Below are positions 8,634 to 17,055 of a stretch of 64,000 nt of DNA, in pieces. This DNA is from Streptomyces sp. NBC_01298 (GTDB lineage: Bacteria; Actinomycetota; Actinomycetes; Streptomycetales; Streptomycetaceae), in contig NZ_CP108415.1 in NCBI RefSeq assembly GCF_035978755.1, positions 124,001 through 188,000 on the forward strand, in the 5' to 3' direction. Both the position numbers and the translations under genes were made by a program. Positions within the stretch are counted from its first letter, which is position 1. Each line of letters starts with the position of its first letter. The notes under the pieces were generated by a model that saw only the letters and a list, made by a program, of their open reading frames with translations, was not told where the DNA came from and did no database searches.

Positions 8634-11177
8634 TCATGCCGCCCTCGAACTTGTTCGGCGCAACTCCGCCCGCACCCGTGCGGCCCCCAACCGGTACGGG
8701 TCCGTCTCGTCCAGCTGCGGCTCCTCTCGTCGGCGCTCCCGTCCCTCTGCCAGCGCCGCGGCTACGAGATGCTCGGCTACCCGCAGGCGCGCGGCCTCGG
8801 CCGCGGCTCGCGCTGAGCGGTGGGCGTCGTCAGCCGACGGATGCAGGTGGGTGCGCCGCAGCTCAGCCTCGAACGCGCCAGCCGCTTCCGCCTCCGCCCT
8901 GGAGCCAAGCGCCAGAGTCGCGAGGGCCGCCCTGCGGCGCTCCCCTGCAGTCAGCTCCGCTGCGAGTTTGGCCATGCAGGCGGCCGTCTCCGCAGTGGCG
9001 CCCTCCACTCGTCCGCGACTTGCGGCCTGCTCCGCCTCGGCCCGGACCTCAGCCGCCGCGTGGTCGGCGGTCCTCTCGCGCGCGGCCAGCGAGGCGGCGG
9101 CCGTCCAGGTAACGCGGGCGAGGTCTGCGCTCTCGGCAGCAGCCAGCTCCACCGCCTGCCAGCTGCTGCAGATGCCGCACACCTCGGCCTCCGTCTGCCC
9201 GCCGCACTCCAGGCAGGGCGCAGCCATGCGCTCCGCTTCCAGAGACTTCACCTGCGCCCGGTGAGCCGCAACCGCGGCGTCCCGTGCAGTCCGTTCCGCA
9301 ATGGCCCGCTCACGGTGAACGGCGCGACGAGCCTCGTGCTCTGCGAACTCCTGCCGCAACAACGTCTCGAAGTCCTGCCTGGGAGCCTGTCCGGGCCGTG
9401 CGAGGGACAGGCTGCCGGAGAGCCGGGCAGCGACACTGTGGCGGAGGGCTCGGCGGTCCGCGATGAGCAACACGCAGGCCGGGCAGGTGCCTTCGGTGTC
9501 CATGCGCCGGCCTTCGTCGCAGCGGTTGTCGTAGCAGTTGCCGCGACGCGGCAGGGCGCGGCCGATGATCCAGCCTGCTGGATCATCGATAGACGCCTGG
9601 CTTTGACGCTGTTGGGTAAGCCGCCGACTGAGCCGGGCATTGAGCAGGCGCTCAGCCTCGCCAGGCCCGAAGACACCTCGCAACAGCTGGAGCTCACGCC
9701 GGGCTGCGGCGACTACCGCATGCCGGGCGGCCCTGCGCGCCACCTGGCCAAAGACCGCCTCCACGGGGGCCAGAACGGTCGCGAACTCTTTCGGAACCGA
9801 AGCCCAGCTTTGCGGCGCGTCGGCCGACTGACCCGTCCAAGCAGCGAGTGTCTGGCGGGCGGCATCCTTGCTGAACGTGCTGACTTCCGAGGGGGAGAGC
9901 ATGTGCTGTTCTCCGCGCAGCGGGCTCTTGGCCGGGGCCGGTGCCTCGGGTGAGGCAGGCGCATTGGGCGACGACACGGTGTGGTCCTCGCACGCGCACG
10001 CGCGGTCCGGCTGCCTTCCGTACCGCCCCCTGGCTACGCCGGAAAAGCAGAAACGGTCTGCAGATTGGCTCGGTTGAGTACCCACAGCAGGGTGGTAAGT
10101 GTGAAGGGGTGCAGCACCGGAGCGCTCTGGAGCTGTGGGAGTTGCCGGTCCCGTGGACGCTATCCCTGCAGATGGGTGCGTACGGTCCGCCGGGTTCCGC
10201 TGATCAAGATCTCCGATTGCAGTTCCGGGGAGCCCATCCTCGGACCAGTGGTCGCCGCCAGCCTTGCCACGGTTGGACGCCTGTGTCCAGGTGAGTGCCC
10301 GTCGCCCACTCGCTGCAGTCACCAGACCTGACCCTCGCCCCTGGTGCGCGATCGTGCGTGCGGCCCGGCGGTTCGCAGCCCGCCTGTCCATCCAGGCTGC
10401 GTGCGCATCCGCTGCTGCCGGCACCACGAGACGGGTCTTGCCCAGCAGTCCGGATCGTGTGCGGACACGCGTAGTCGCCACGGCGCCGAAGGAACGCAGC
10501 CGAGATAGGACCTTTCCCCCACCGGCCGGCTTGCAGCCCAGGAGCCTTGCAACGGTCGCCGCCGCCCGGCCCTTCCCCGTCTGCACGGTGCCGCCGACGA
10601 GGGGCACACGCCCCTGCTCGTTCGCGTGCAGCACCATGAGGAGAAGTGCGAGGCGATCGGTGGCAGCACCGCGGCCTCGCCGCTGAGCAATTCGTCCGGC
10701 GGAAGTGGCGTTGGCGCCCCAGCCGGGTGCGAACAGGTCTTCGATCAACCTCAGGAGGGTGGCGAGTTCCTGCTTGTACAGGGTCAAGGGGTGCTCGCGT
10801 GATTCCGAAGTCCGCGCTCGCCACATCGGCATGATGACGCATTCGAGACCTGTGATCCGGCCGGTCTCAGAGCTGGTTATGCGGTACTGGACGATGCCCG
10901 TCTCACGGAAGTGAGGCAGAACACTGTGGTCGACCGTGGACTTCGACATGCCGATCCATCGACCGAGCTCACGGGCGCGGATCTTTGTGCGGCAAGAGTC
11001 CGACTCGCTCTTCGCCGCGAGCACCAAGGTGCTCAGCCGTATGTCGTCCGAGGCCCCGTCGAGAGCGGGGTCTTCAAGCAGACAGAGGACTGCAGACAGG
11101 AGACGGCTCCGCATGCCCTCAGACAGCAGTAGAGGGTGACGGGGTACTCCGCGCTGGTCGAGATCGGGGTAGTCCAT
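8634..11177 (-). CDS. large winged-helix, zinc-motif and coiled-coil protein
   Basis: An 847-residue protein. Residues about 30-125 look like a winged helix (RARELGRWIGMSKSTVDHSV, then HFRETGIVQYRI), comparable to plasmid initiator or MarR-like folds. A second HTH-like block follows (RLALLLMVLHANEQG...ARLLG). The middle is low-complexity. The last 350 residues contain CYDNRC...CPAC and CLECGG...CGIC, which look like two zinc-binding clusters, embedded in long Ala/Glu/Arg coiled-coil stretches. The ATG at 11177 (MDYPDLDQRG) is preferred over the frame's earlier start. I do not recognise a named family. Its size and DNA-binding look make it a candidate replication or maintenance protein, but this is inference. 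Confidence 0.6.
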   Translation of the reverse strand: MDYPDLDQRGVPRHPLLLSEGMRSRLLSAVLCLLEDPALDGASDDIRLSTLVLAAKSESDSCRTKIRARELGRWIGMSKSTVDHSVLPHFRETGIVQYRITSSETGRITGLECVIMPMWRARTSESREHPLTLYKQELATLLRLIEDLFAPGWGANATSAGRIAQRRGRGAATDRLALLLMVLHANEQGRVPLVGGTVQTGKGRAAATVARLLGCKPAGGGKVLSRLRSFGAVATTRVRTRSGLLGKTRLVVPAAADAHAAWMDRRAANRRAARTIAHQGRGSGLVTAASGRRALTWTQASNRGKAGGDHWSEDGLPGTAIGDLDQRNPADRTHPSAGIASTGPATPTAPERSGAAPLHTYHPAVGTQPSQSADRFCFSGVARGRYGRQPDRACACEDHTVSSPNAPASPEAPAPAKSPLRGEQHMLSPSEVSTFSKDAARQTLAAWTGQSADAPQSWASVPKEFATVLAPVEAVFGQVARRAARHAVVAAARRELQLLRGVFGPGEAERLLNARLSRRLTQQRQSQASIDDPAGWIIGRALPRRGNCYDNRCDEGRRMDTEGTCPACVLLIADRRALRHSVAARLSGSLSLARPGQAPRQDFETLLRQEFAEHEARRAVHRERAIAERTARDAAVAAHRAQVKSLEAERMAAPCLECGGQTEAEVCGICSSWQAVELAAAESADLARVTWTAAASLAARERTADHAAAEVRAEAEQAASRGRVEGATAETAACMAKLAAELTAGERRRAALATLALGSRAEAEAAGAFEAELRRTHLHPSADDAHRSARAAAEAARLRVAEHLVAAALAEGRERRREEPQLDETDPYRLGAARVRAELRRTSSRAA

Positions 11178-11544
11178 GGTGTCGGCACGCCCTCGGGACG
11201 GGCCGGATGGGGCGGGAGGTAAGAGGATCAGTGGCGGCTTGGCGGAGTGGGGACTCGGTCCGGTTTCAGGCATGACTGAGCCGGCCCCAGGGCGGGCAGC
11301 TATGATGTGCTCCAGTCGAGGGTTTGAGTACGTACTGCATCGCCACCCGGCCCACCTGGGGAGGTTGGACAGCCGGGCATGCGACGTGATTCAGCTAGGT
11401 ATGCGTGTAGTGCTCACCCCCTCATCTGGCAGCACAAGCGGCTCGGGACTGGACTCCCGGGCCGCTCTGCGTTTCGGTCCGAAGAGCGGTGCTGCTCGGG
11501 CTTATGTCTTCTGTGCTCGAGCTGACCGACGATTGCTGGCCCTG
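11178..11544. other. 367-bp gap
   Basis: The gap lies upstream of the leftward winged-helix gene and downstream of the leftward phosphatase gene. It is somewhat lower in GC than its surroundings and should hold the promoter of the winged-helix gene. No gene, hairpin or repeat was recognised. Confidence 0.4.
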
Positions 11545-12345
11545 CTACGTGGTGTCGCGCAGGGTGTTGAGCAGATCAGCGAAGGCCCTCTCGAGGCCGG
11601 GCGTGACGGCGATGGTGGCCCGGGACGACGGGGTGTGGGGGGTCCCGTCGACGTCGATCACGGAGGCGCCTGCTTCACGCGCGATAGCCACACCCGCTGC
11701 CACATCCCACAGGTGGTTGCTGAGTGCCACGCAGGCGTCCAGCTGGCCGGATGCGACCCATGCCAGGTCGATTGCTGCCGATCCCAGCATCCGGACGCGA
11801 AGTACCTTGGCCGCCAACAGCTGGGTCAGGGCGAGGCGCTGCTCGTTGCGTTCCGCTGCCTGCTCGCCGACCGCGTAGTCGCCCAGGCCGACAATCGCCT
11901 CGCCCAGGTCGCTGTTCGGCCGAACTTGGAGTCGTTGTCCGTTGGCGGTGGCGCCGAGTCCGCGGGCCGCCTGGTAGCGCTCGCCGAGGAACGGGAGGTC
12001 GATGACGCCGAGCATGGCCTCCTGGCCCTGCATCAGGCCCAGCGACACCCCGCAGAGGGGAATCTTGTGGGCGAGATTCGCGGTGCCGTCGACAGGGTCA
12101 AGAACCCATTGCAGTGGTGCAGTGGTCCTGCCGGCCTGGCCGCCTTCCTCGCCAAAGAAGCCGATCTCCGGAGTCTCCCTGGCAAGGAAGGCTCGGACGT
12201 GTTCCTCCACCTCGCGGTCGACGTTGGTGACCATGTCGCGCTCCCCCTTGGCCTCCACCTGTCCGACCGCCGTGCGACGGACCAGGTGCGATGCTGCATC
12301 GACCGCACCCTGGGCAACAGCGAGCAAGTCGCTCATCGTGCTCAT
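11545..12345 (-). CDS. inositol monophosphatase family enzyme
   Basis: A 267-residue Mg-dependent sugar or inositol phosphatase. The family motifs are all visible: FFGEEGG (metal-binding Glu, about residue 63), DPVDGTANL (about 82-90, canonical DPxDGTxN) and WDVAAG (about 210-215). Expected reaction is hydrolysis of inositol phosphate or a related phosphate ester such as histidinol phosphate or PAP. The ATG at 12345 overlaps the stop of the upstream XRE/DUF5919 gene (ATGA), so the two are translationally coupled. The pair may therefore form a small regulated unit. Substrate cannot be assigned. Confidence 0.85.
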   Translation of the reverse strand: MSTMSDLLAVAQGAVDAASHLVRRTAVGQVEAKGERDMVTNVDREVEEHVRAFLARETPEIGFFGEEGGQAGRTTAPLQWVLDPVDGTANLAHKIPLCGVSLGLMQGQEAMLGVIDLPFLGERYQAARGLGATANGQRLQVRPNSDLGEAIVGLGDYAVGEQAAERNEQRLALTQLLAAKVLRVRMLGSAAIDLAWVASGQLDACVALSNHLWDVAAGVAIAREAGASVIDVDGTPHTPSSRATIAVTPGLERAFADLLNTLRDTT

Positions 12346-13190
12346 GCTTGCGCACCGTGCCTTTCCCACAGGCTCGTGAATACCCGCTCAAAGGTGGGGA
12401 ACAGGCCGCCGGATGAGGGGCGCTTTCGGAGAAGCATGGTCGGGGAGTCGACGCCGCGGGTCTGGGGCAGGTAGGGCTGGGCCACGCAAAGCTGGCCGTC
12501 GATGAGGAAGACGTTGAAGCGGATCGGCTCGTCGTACACGGCGAACTGCAGACGCGCTCTCGCGTCCTCGGTGAGGCGCTCCGACAGCCGCTCCATGATG
12601 CCGAGGTTCAGGGCGGTGAGAGCGGAAAGCTGCCCCTCTGGGTAGCCCTCCTCCGCCTCACGCTGCTTGATGAACTGACCGTGAGGGTCCAGGAACAGAC
12701 AGCACAGTGTCGCGCCACCTTCGATGATCTGCTGCAGGCGACTGTCCGAGTACGTCTGGCACAGCATGTTCAGGGAGAGACCGCAGGCCTTGATGTCGCG
12801 GGCATCGTCGAAGAGCGAGGCGACGGACGTGGTGGCTTGGAACTCCGACCGGCTGGCGTAGATGCCGGTGAGATCGGCGAACTGACTGCCGACGATGTCG
12901 GTGAGGACATCACGAGGCTGTCCCTCGCCCACGCCCGTGCTCGCGGATCGGATGATGAGGTCGACCGCCATCATGACGTCCCCCGGCGGGGTGGCATCGG
13001 ACTCCCAGGCCTCGAGCGTGTCCACGGTGATGGGCCACCCCATCATGGACGCGAGCAGCGACGCGAACTCCGCCTGTGACATGCCCTTGACCTTCCGAGC
13101 AGTCTCCAGCTGGCTCCGAGCGAGTTGGCCGAAGTCCGGCCGGTAGTTCGACCTTGCTCCGATCGAGACCACCTTCGCTGCTTGCCCCAT
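12342..13190 (-). CDS. XRE-family regulator with DUF5919-like C-terminus
   Basis: A 282-residue protein. Residues about 15-75 form a helix-turn-helix (SQLETARKVKGMSQAEFASLL...TVDTLEAWESDATPPG). The C-terminal region (IEGGATLCCLFLDPHGQFIKQREAEEGYP...FAVYDEPIRFNVFLIDGQLCVAQPYLP) matches the DUF5919 type of ligand- or phospholipase-D-like sensor domain found in Streptomyces regulators. The start MGQAAKVV at 13190 has GGAGGGGGAG just upstream. It is coupled to the phosphatase downstream and probably controls it together with itself. Confidence 0.75.
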   Translation of the reverse strand: MGQAAKVVSIGARSNYRPDFGQLARSQLETARKVKGMSQAEFASLLASMMGWPITVDTLEAWESDATPPGDVMMAVDLIIRSASTGVGEGQPRDVLTDIVGSQFADLTGIYASRSEFQATTSVASLFDDARDIKACGLSLNMLCQTYSDSRLQQIIEGGATLCCLFLDPHGQFIKQREAEEGYPEGQLSALTALNLGIMERLSERLTEDARARLQFAVYDEPIRFNVFLIDGQLCVAQPYLPQTRGVDSPTMLLRKRPSSGGLFPTFERVFTSLWERHGAQA

Positions 13191-13226
13191 GTCTCCCCCT
13201 CCACGTCTATCCCGGTGAGTCATTGT

Positions 13227-13733
13227 TCAGGCACCAAGAGGCTGGCTCTGGCTGCCCTCAACCCCGTCGCCACCGTCGTCGGACGTCGCAGCATCCCGCT
13301 GGTACGGCTGGCCCAGCCGGCCGTAAAGCTCGATGAGCTTGGCCTCAAGCCGTGACACGTGGCGGCGGAGGTTTCCCAACTCCCGCCGCATGGCGGCCAC
13401 AGCTTCATTGTCGGCTTCCTGCATCGCACCCAGCAGGCTCTGAACCGACTCCAGTCCGGCTGCGAGCTCCGCCAACGAGGCTTGCTCGTCTTCGAGGTCC
13501 GCCGGGCGAGCGCGCACGTAGACGCCCTTGCCCGGGTGACCTTCGAGAATGTGCCGTCCCTGAAGCTCTGCAACGGCGCGACGGACCACAGGCTTCGATA
13601 CGCCGTACTCCGCGCACAGGCCGTCGGTCGATGGGATCTTCTCACCGACCGGCAGCTCTCCGCTGCTGACCTTGCGCAGCAGGTCGTCGAGGACCCTGCG
13701 GTACTCGGGCTGCGTCCTGGCTCCATCAGCCAC
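13227..13733 (-). CDS. GntR-family transcriptional regulator
   Basis: The winged-helix domain is clear: YRRVLDDLLRKVSSGELPVGEKIPS...LCAEYGVSKPVVRRAVAELQ, then GKGVYVRAR, the GntR N-terminal signature. The C-terminal part is a short coiled coil (ESVQSLLGAMQEADNEAV...LRRHVSRLEAKLIELYGRL) rather than a large ligand domain, which resembles compact GntR regulators of conjugative elements. Three starts are possible: GTG 13733 (GGAGG seven bases upstream, chosen), ATG 13766, and ATG 13829 behind AAGGAGG. The last would add a Val-rich leader (HVVVVVVS). It faces the conjugation module and could repress it; that is inference. Confidence 0.75.
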   Translation of the reverse strand: MADGARTQPEYRRVLDDLLRKVSSGELPVGEKIPSTDGLCAEYGVSKPVVRRAVAELQGRHILEGHPGKGVYVRARPADLEDEQASLAELAAGLESVQSLLGAMQEADNEAVAAMRRELGNLRRHVSRLEAKLIELYGRLGQPYQRDAATSDDGGDGVEGSQSQPLGA

Positions 13734-13845
13734 AGAGCGGCCTCCCTTGTATGCCTGGTTGTACATGGTCCCCCTAGTGCAGCACAACGCCGGGACCGAA
13801 ACCACCACAACCACTACGTGAGCAGCCATCTCGCGAATCACCTCC

Positions 13846-13894
13846 TTGACAAACTATGTATACCAGGTACTACCTTGATTACCAGGTTGAGGCA
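13846..13894. promoter_or_regulatory. likely GntR operator/promoter region
   Basis: TTGACA occurs at 13846-13851, and TACCAGGT occurs twice (13862-13869 and 13881-13888 region) with an inverted-looking GTACTACC between. Repeats of this kind immediately upstream of a gntR gene are typical autoregulatory operators. On the opposite strand the same stretch carries AAGGAGG, an exceptionally strong ribosome site for the upstream gntR start. Spacing of a -10 box is not convincing. Confidence 0.4.
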
Positions 13895-14606
13895 AGCGGC
13901 GACCGGCGTAGTCGGACTTCCGATTTGCCCCTACCGGGCTCAACAAGCCCTCAAGCCCCGGCTCTTTGCGGGGAAGCGGTCGGCAAGGTCCGGCCCCTGA
14001 TCGATCAAGGCCCTCTGGGAGACCCGCTCGCGGGAGGACCAGGGAAGGCCCCGCAACTTCTGAACTGCACAGTGGACTGCGCGGAATGACGTGAGACGCA
14101 CTCATCCGGACGGCGAGCAAGGACCCCGGTCCGAGCCGCCGCGCCGAGTGCCCTATCCCCCCACGCCGTGGCAAGCACCCAGCGATTGCTGGGGGCGGGG
14201 AGGAGCCCCTGGCTCTGCGGCATCCAGCGCATGTGGCGGCATAGCCGCCCCCGGTCGGCGACCGGGACACCAAACGCCCGGCGGCACGCCAAGCGCACCG
14301 GCTCCACGGACCACCGGAGCGGCCGCCCGCTACACCAGAGCGTGACGATGGCGCGCATGCCAGAGCGTAACTGGCAGTCGAGAAGGCCTTTCGGCTTCCT
14401 CGTCTCCTACGCGTCACCCTTCGGGCCGTGACGTGCATCCGGCACATCCAGACGAATACCTGGCGTGCCCGCGGTACGAACCGCAGATCGGGTTCTGCCG
14501 CATCGGTTCTTCCGGGCTCCACAGCCCACACCGGTCAGGCCAACTCGTGTGCTCCTCGCAGACTGCCTGCCCGGAACCACCCTTCGAATGCAAAGAGGTG
14601 ATTCGC
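13895..14606. other. 712-bp stretch without a convincing gene
   Basis: The region lies between the gntR operator and whiB. Open frames on both strands are Arg/Pro/Gly-rich. A plus-strand frame at 14091-14345 (84 codons, GTG start, Pro-rich) has no good ribosome site and no recognisable motif. The region probably holds the whiB promoter and leader. No tRNA, attachment site or integrase was seen. Confidence 0.35.
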
Positions 14607-14864
14607 ATGGATTGGCGACACAACTCCGTTTGTCGGGAAGAGGACCCTGAGCTCTTCTTCCCCATCGGCAACACCGGCCCGGCGCTGCTCCAGATCGAGG
14701 AGGCCAAGGCGGTGTGCCGCCGTTGCCCCGTCATGGAGCAGTGCCTGCAGTGGGCGCTCGAGTCCGGCCAGGACTCCGGCGTCTGGGGCGGCCTCAGCGA
14801 GGACGAGCGCCGTGCCATGAAGCGCCGCGCCGCCCGCAACCGGGCCCGCAACTCGAACGCGTGA
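14607..14864 (+). CDS. WhiB-family iron-sulfur regulator
   Basis: An 85-residue WhiB/Wbl protein. Four conserved Cys are present: one in NSVCREE near residue 8, then CRRC and a fourth in EQCLQWAL, the usual C-Xn-CxxC-x5-C cluster that binds 4Fe-4S. The GVWGG turn and a basic C-terminal tail (RRAMKRRAARNRAR) that contacts DNA complete the family pattern. AGAGGTG lies upstream of the ATG at 14607. Such proteins work as partners of the principal sigma factor. Its place at the head of the conjugation module suggests it may modulate expression of that module. Confidence 0.85.
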   Translation: MDWRHNSVCREEDPELFFPIGNTGPALLQIEEAKAVCRRCPVMEQCLQWALESGQDSGVWGGLSEDERRAMKRRAARNRARNSNA

Positions 14865-14950
14865 CCCCTGCGGTCCTCCGCATGGCAGACGTCCGTGAGC
14901 TGGTGAACCCAGCTCCCAGCCTTGCCCGCTGACGGACGAGCCCGGTCCCA

Positions 14951-14975
14951 CACGCCCGCAGAAATGCGAGGCGTG
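14951..14975. terminator. hairpin after whiB
   Basis: CACGCCcGCA and TGCgaGGCGTG pair around a GAAA tetraloop. A stable hairpin of this type about 90 bases after the whiB stop is a plausible terminator. Confidence 0.45.
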
Positions 14976-15114
14976 CGGGAGCCGTGCCCGTCTGGGCAGC
15001 AGAAAGGGCCCCCCCATTCGGTGCTCGCAACACCAAGAGGAGGGCCCCATCCGCGCCCCGGCAACCGCCGTGGCGTACGTCCCGCACCACCTGACAGCAG
15101 CAGGAGTACCGGAC

Positions 15115-15432
15115 ATGGCCCACTTTACGGCCACCCTCCCCGCCCCCACGGCGGGACCGATCAGCCTCGACCGCTTCCTCCTCGACGAGGACGCCGGGTT
15201 CGACCAGCTCCGTCAGTGGCTCGGCGCCCACCAGCACCGCGCCGCCGAGCTGGAGCTGACCATCCCCCTGCCGGTCACACCGTCCCTTGCCACCGACGTG
15301 GTCCAGCTCCTCGCCGCCCCCGGCATGGCCTTCAACGACCCGGAGAACCGGGACCGGGCGGAGATCGTCGCTCACGCCGGCCAGGCCACCATCCGCATCA
15401 CCATGGACATCCTGATCGGCGGTGCCAGCTGA
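15115..15432 (+). CDS. small hypothetical protein of conjugation module
   Basis: A 105-residue soluble protein starting MAHFTATLPAPTAGP, without membrane segments or recognisable domain. It has a beta-rich end (QATIRITMDILIGGAS). GGAG lies seven bases before the ATG at 15115. It is the first of four small genes whose stops and starts overlap (TGATG here), an arrangement typical of the spd/small-gene stretch of Streptomyces conjugative elements. Confidence 0.6.
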   Translation: MAHFTATLPAPTAGPISLDRFLLDEDAGFDQLRQWLGAHQHRAAELELTIPLPVTPSLATDVVQLLAAPGMAFNDPENRDRAEIVAHAGQATIRITMDILIGGAS

Positions 15433-15623
15433 TGGCCGTCGACCAGAAGGCGACCCGCACCGCCCACCACGCCCGCCTGGTCGAGCGGGCTCGCGCAGCC
15501 GGATATCGGCTGCCCCCGCTCGACGCCCCGCCCGTCGACCCCCGCGTGGCCGAGCGCATCGAGATCGCGATGTGCCGCGCCCACCTCGGCCGCAAGGCCG
15601 GACCCCGCCGGGGGGCCTGCTGA
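15432..15623 (+). CDS. small hypothetical protein
   Basis: A 63-residue basic protein (MAVDQKATRTAHHARLVERA...), one predicted helix pair, no known domain. The ATG overlaps the previous stop by one base (TGATG) and its stop overlaps the next start in the same way, so it is translated by coupling within the small-gene operon. Confidence 0.55.
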   Translation: MAVDQKATRTAHHARLVERARAAGYRLPPLDAPPVDPRVAERIEIAMCRAHLGRKAGPRRGAC

Positions 15624-15790
15624 TGCTCCGCTTCCTGTTCAGCGAGCCCGAGCGCCACGGCAGCACGAGGGGCAAGAGGTCCGTCTTCAAGAAGCCGGAC
15701 CGTTCCGCCCGGGCAGCCTCCGCCCGCGGCGAGGCCTTTCGGATCAGCGGCCGGACCTCGAAGCCCAAGCGTGGCTGGGGGAAGCGCTGA
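15623..15790 (+). CDS. small basic hypothetical protein
   Basis: A 55-residue, very basic protein (MLRFLFSEPERHGSTRGKRS..., ending KPKRGWGKR). High Lys/Arg content suggests nucleic acid binding but no fold is recognised. Its start and stop overlap the neighbouring genes by one base each, which supports real translation despite its length. Confidence 0.5.
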   Translation: MLRFLFSEPERHGSTRGKRSVFKKPDRSARAASARGEAFRISGRTSKPKRGWGKR

Positions 15791-15948
15791 TGAGCTTCCT
15801 CAACCGCCTCCTCGACAACGGCTCCCCGCGCCAGACCGCCAAGGCCAACCTCACGACCGGCCGGGTCACCACCGAACGCACCGGCGCCCGCAAGGCGGCC
15901 GGACGGATCGGGGCCTTGTCCGCCCTCGGCAAGAAGAACCGCACCTGA
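15790..15948 (+). CDS. very small basic protein
   Basis: A 52-residue protein (MSFLNRLLDNGSPRQTAK...) starting at the ATG that overlaps the previous stop (TGATG). It ends GALSALGKKNRT, eleven bases before a strong hairpin. It is supported by coupling, codon use and the terminator position rather than by similarity. Confidence 0.5.
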   Translation: MSFLNRLLDNGSPRQTAKANLTTGRVTTERTGARKAAGRIGALSALGKKNRT

Positions 15949-15958
15949 CCCCCGGCTC

Positions 15959-15990
15959 GGCCGCCCCCGCCAACCCAGGCGGGGGCGGCC
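15959..15990. terminator. strong GC hairpin
   Basis: A perfect 13-base stem, GGCCGCCCCCGCC (15959-15971) with GGCGGGGGCGGCC (15978-15990), and a six-base loop. It lies between the four-gene small operon and the next ribosome binding site (GGAAGGAGAG). It probably terminates or attenuates transcription, or protects the upstream mRNA. Confidence 0.6.
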
Positions 15991-16013
15991 GACCCCTGGA
16001 AGGAGAGACCACC

Positions 16014-16409
16014 ATGCGCTGCACCCCCGACAGCTTCCCGCAGATCGCCAACCCCAACGACTTCCAAACCGCCGTCACCGACGCTATGGCCGAATTCCAG
16101 GTCGAGGAGACCACCGCCGAGCGGTTCCTCCTCCTCGGCATGGGGCTGGCCGTCATCTACGACGAGGTCACCGCGCAGACCAAGCTCGGCGAAATGGTCG
16201 CCAAGGCCGCCGCCGACAAGGAGCCCTGGGGCACCCAGTGGGTCGCCTCCATGCTCCGCAAGCACAGCGACGAGCACCGCACCGTCTACCAGAAGGCGAT
16301 CGAGCTGGGCATCGACCCCGTCGCCGCGCTCCGGCTCACCGCCGGCCTCAACGAGGAGCAGGCCAGCACTACCGTCGCCATACTCCGGGCGGAAGGCGGC
16401 GACCAGTGA
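16014..16409 (+). CDS. hypothetical helical protein
   Basis: A 131-residue soluble helical protein (MRCTPDSFPQIANPNDFQTAV...). It has no known catalytic motif. AAGGAGAG lies eight bases before the ATG at 16014, one of the best ribosome sites of the region, so this is probably the most highly translated small gene here. Its stop overlaps the next GTG start by four bases (GTGA). Confidence 0.6.
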   Translation: MRCTPDSFPQIANPNDFQTAVTDAMAEFQVEETTAERFLLLGMGLAVIYDEVTAQTKLGEMVAKAAADKEPWGTQWVASMLRKHSDEHRTVYQKAIELGIDPVAALRLTAGLNEEQASTTVAILRAEGGDQ

Positions 16410-16804
16410 CCAGCAGCCGCACCTCCAGCGACTTGTTCGCGCAAGCCCTGGCGTCCGAGCACGCCGCGACCCTCGCCGTCCAGCAGGGCAACGTGGCGCT
16501 GGCCGAGTTCCACCTCCGGTTCTGCCGGATGCGCCGCGACCTGGCCCGCGACCTCGCCGCTCGGGAGTGCAGGTTCTGCAACGGGTTCGGCGCCGTTCCG
16601 GGGCCCTGCCCGGTCGACTGCGCCGAGCACGACGAGCCGCGCACCGGGAGGCACTGGGAGCCCTGCCCCAGCCTGACCGGCCACCCCACCCCCGAGCCGC
16701 CCCTCGCCGCCCCGGCCCCGGACCGCTGCCCCTGCAACCCCAACGGCACGGTCGGCCACCACCAGGGCGGCCCCCGCTGTGACGTGTGGGAACCCGCCCG
16801 GTGA
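16406..16804 (+). CDS. Cys-rich small protein, probable zinc binding
   Basis: A 132-residue protein. A helical N-terminus (LFAQALASEHAATLAVQQG) is followed by CRFCNGFG...PCPVDC and later CPCNP, a Cys pattern that suggests one or two zinc sites of the DnaJ-like or rubredoxin-like kind. The GTG start overlaps the previous stop (GTGA). Similar Cys-rich small proteins recur in Streptomyces plasmid transfer regions but their role is unknown. Confidence 0.5.
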   Translation: MTSSRTSSDLFAQALASEHAATLAVQQGNVALAEFHLRFCRMRRDLARDLAARECRFCNGFGAVPGPCPVDCAEHDEPRTGRHWEPCPSLTGHPTPEPPLAAPAPDRCPCNPNGTVGHHQGGPRCDVWEPAR

Positions 16805-16947
16805 CCGCACACCTGGCCACCCTGACCGGCCTCATGGCCCTGGCCTTCGGCAAGGCGCAGCACACCGACGCGCTCCCCGAACTCCGCGGCCTCCTAGGCG
16901 GCCTGACCGCCGCGCTCGCCCTGCTCACCGCTTCCACCTGGCAGTGA
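16801..16947 (+). CDS. single-span small membrane protein
   Basis: A 48-residue protein with one hydrophobic segment at its C-terminal end (LLGGLTAALALLTAS). It starts at a GTG that overlaps the previous stop (GTGA) and ends 18 bases before a long inverted repeat. Small membrane proteins of this size accompany the Spd proteins of Streptomyces conjugative elements, but no family is recognised. Confidence 0.45.
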   Translation: MTAHLATLTGLMALAFGKAQHTDALPELRGLLGGLTAALALLTASTWQ

Positions 16948-16964
16948 CCGGCATCGAACGACGT

Positions 16965-17010
16965 CGTGCTGAAACCGCGGCCCGCCTCACCCAGGCGCGG
17001 CTTCAGCACG
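16965..17010. terminator. long inverted repeat (terminator-like)
   Basis: CGTGCTGAA (16965-16973) pairs with TTCAGCACG (17002-17010), and the adjoining CCGCG/CGCGG extends the stem apart from one A/C mismatch. It follows the 16014-16947 operon. Both arms begin with GTGCTGAA, so each strand shows a false start codon in this palindrome. Confidence 0.6.
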
Positions 17011-17055
17011 GCCTCGGCCGACCGGCCCCTTCACCACCATCAAGAAAGCAGGCAC

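Noticed and set aside
5962..8637. A 891-codon open frame on the minus strand opposite the helicase
   Set aside because: It mirrors the helicase gene codon for codon, is Gly/Val/Arg-rich and has no motif or ribosome site; it is an effect of high GC at third positions.
15744..17010. A 421-codon minus frame and an extended plus frame both starting MLKPR in the 16965-17010 region
   Set aside because: Both starts come from the two arms of the same palindrome. The plus gene has a better ATG at 17056, and the minus frame is Arg/Gly-rich.
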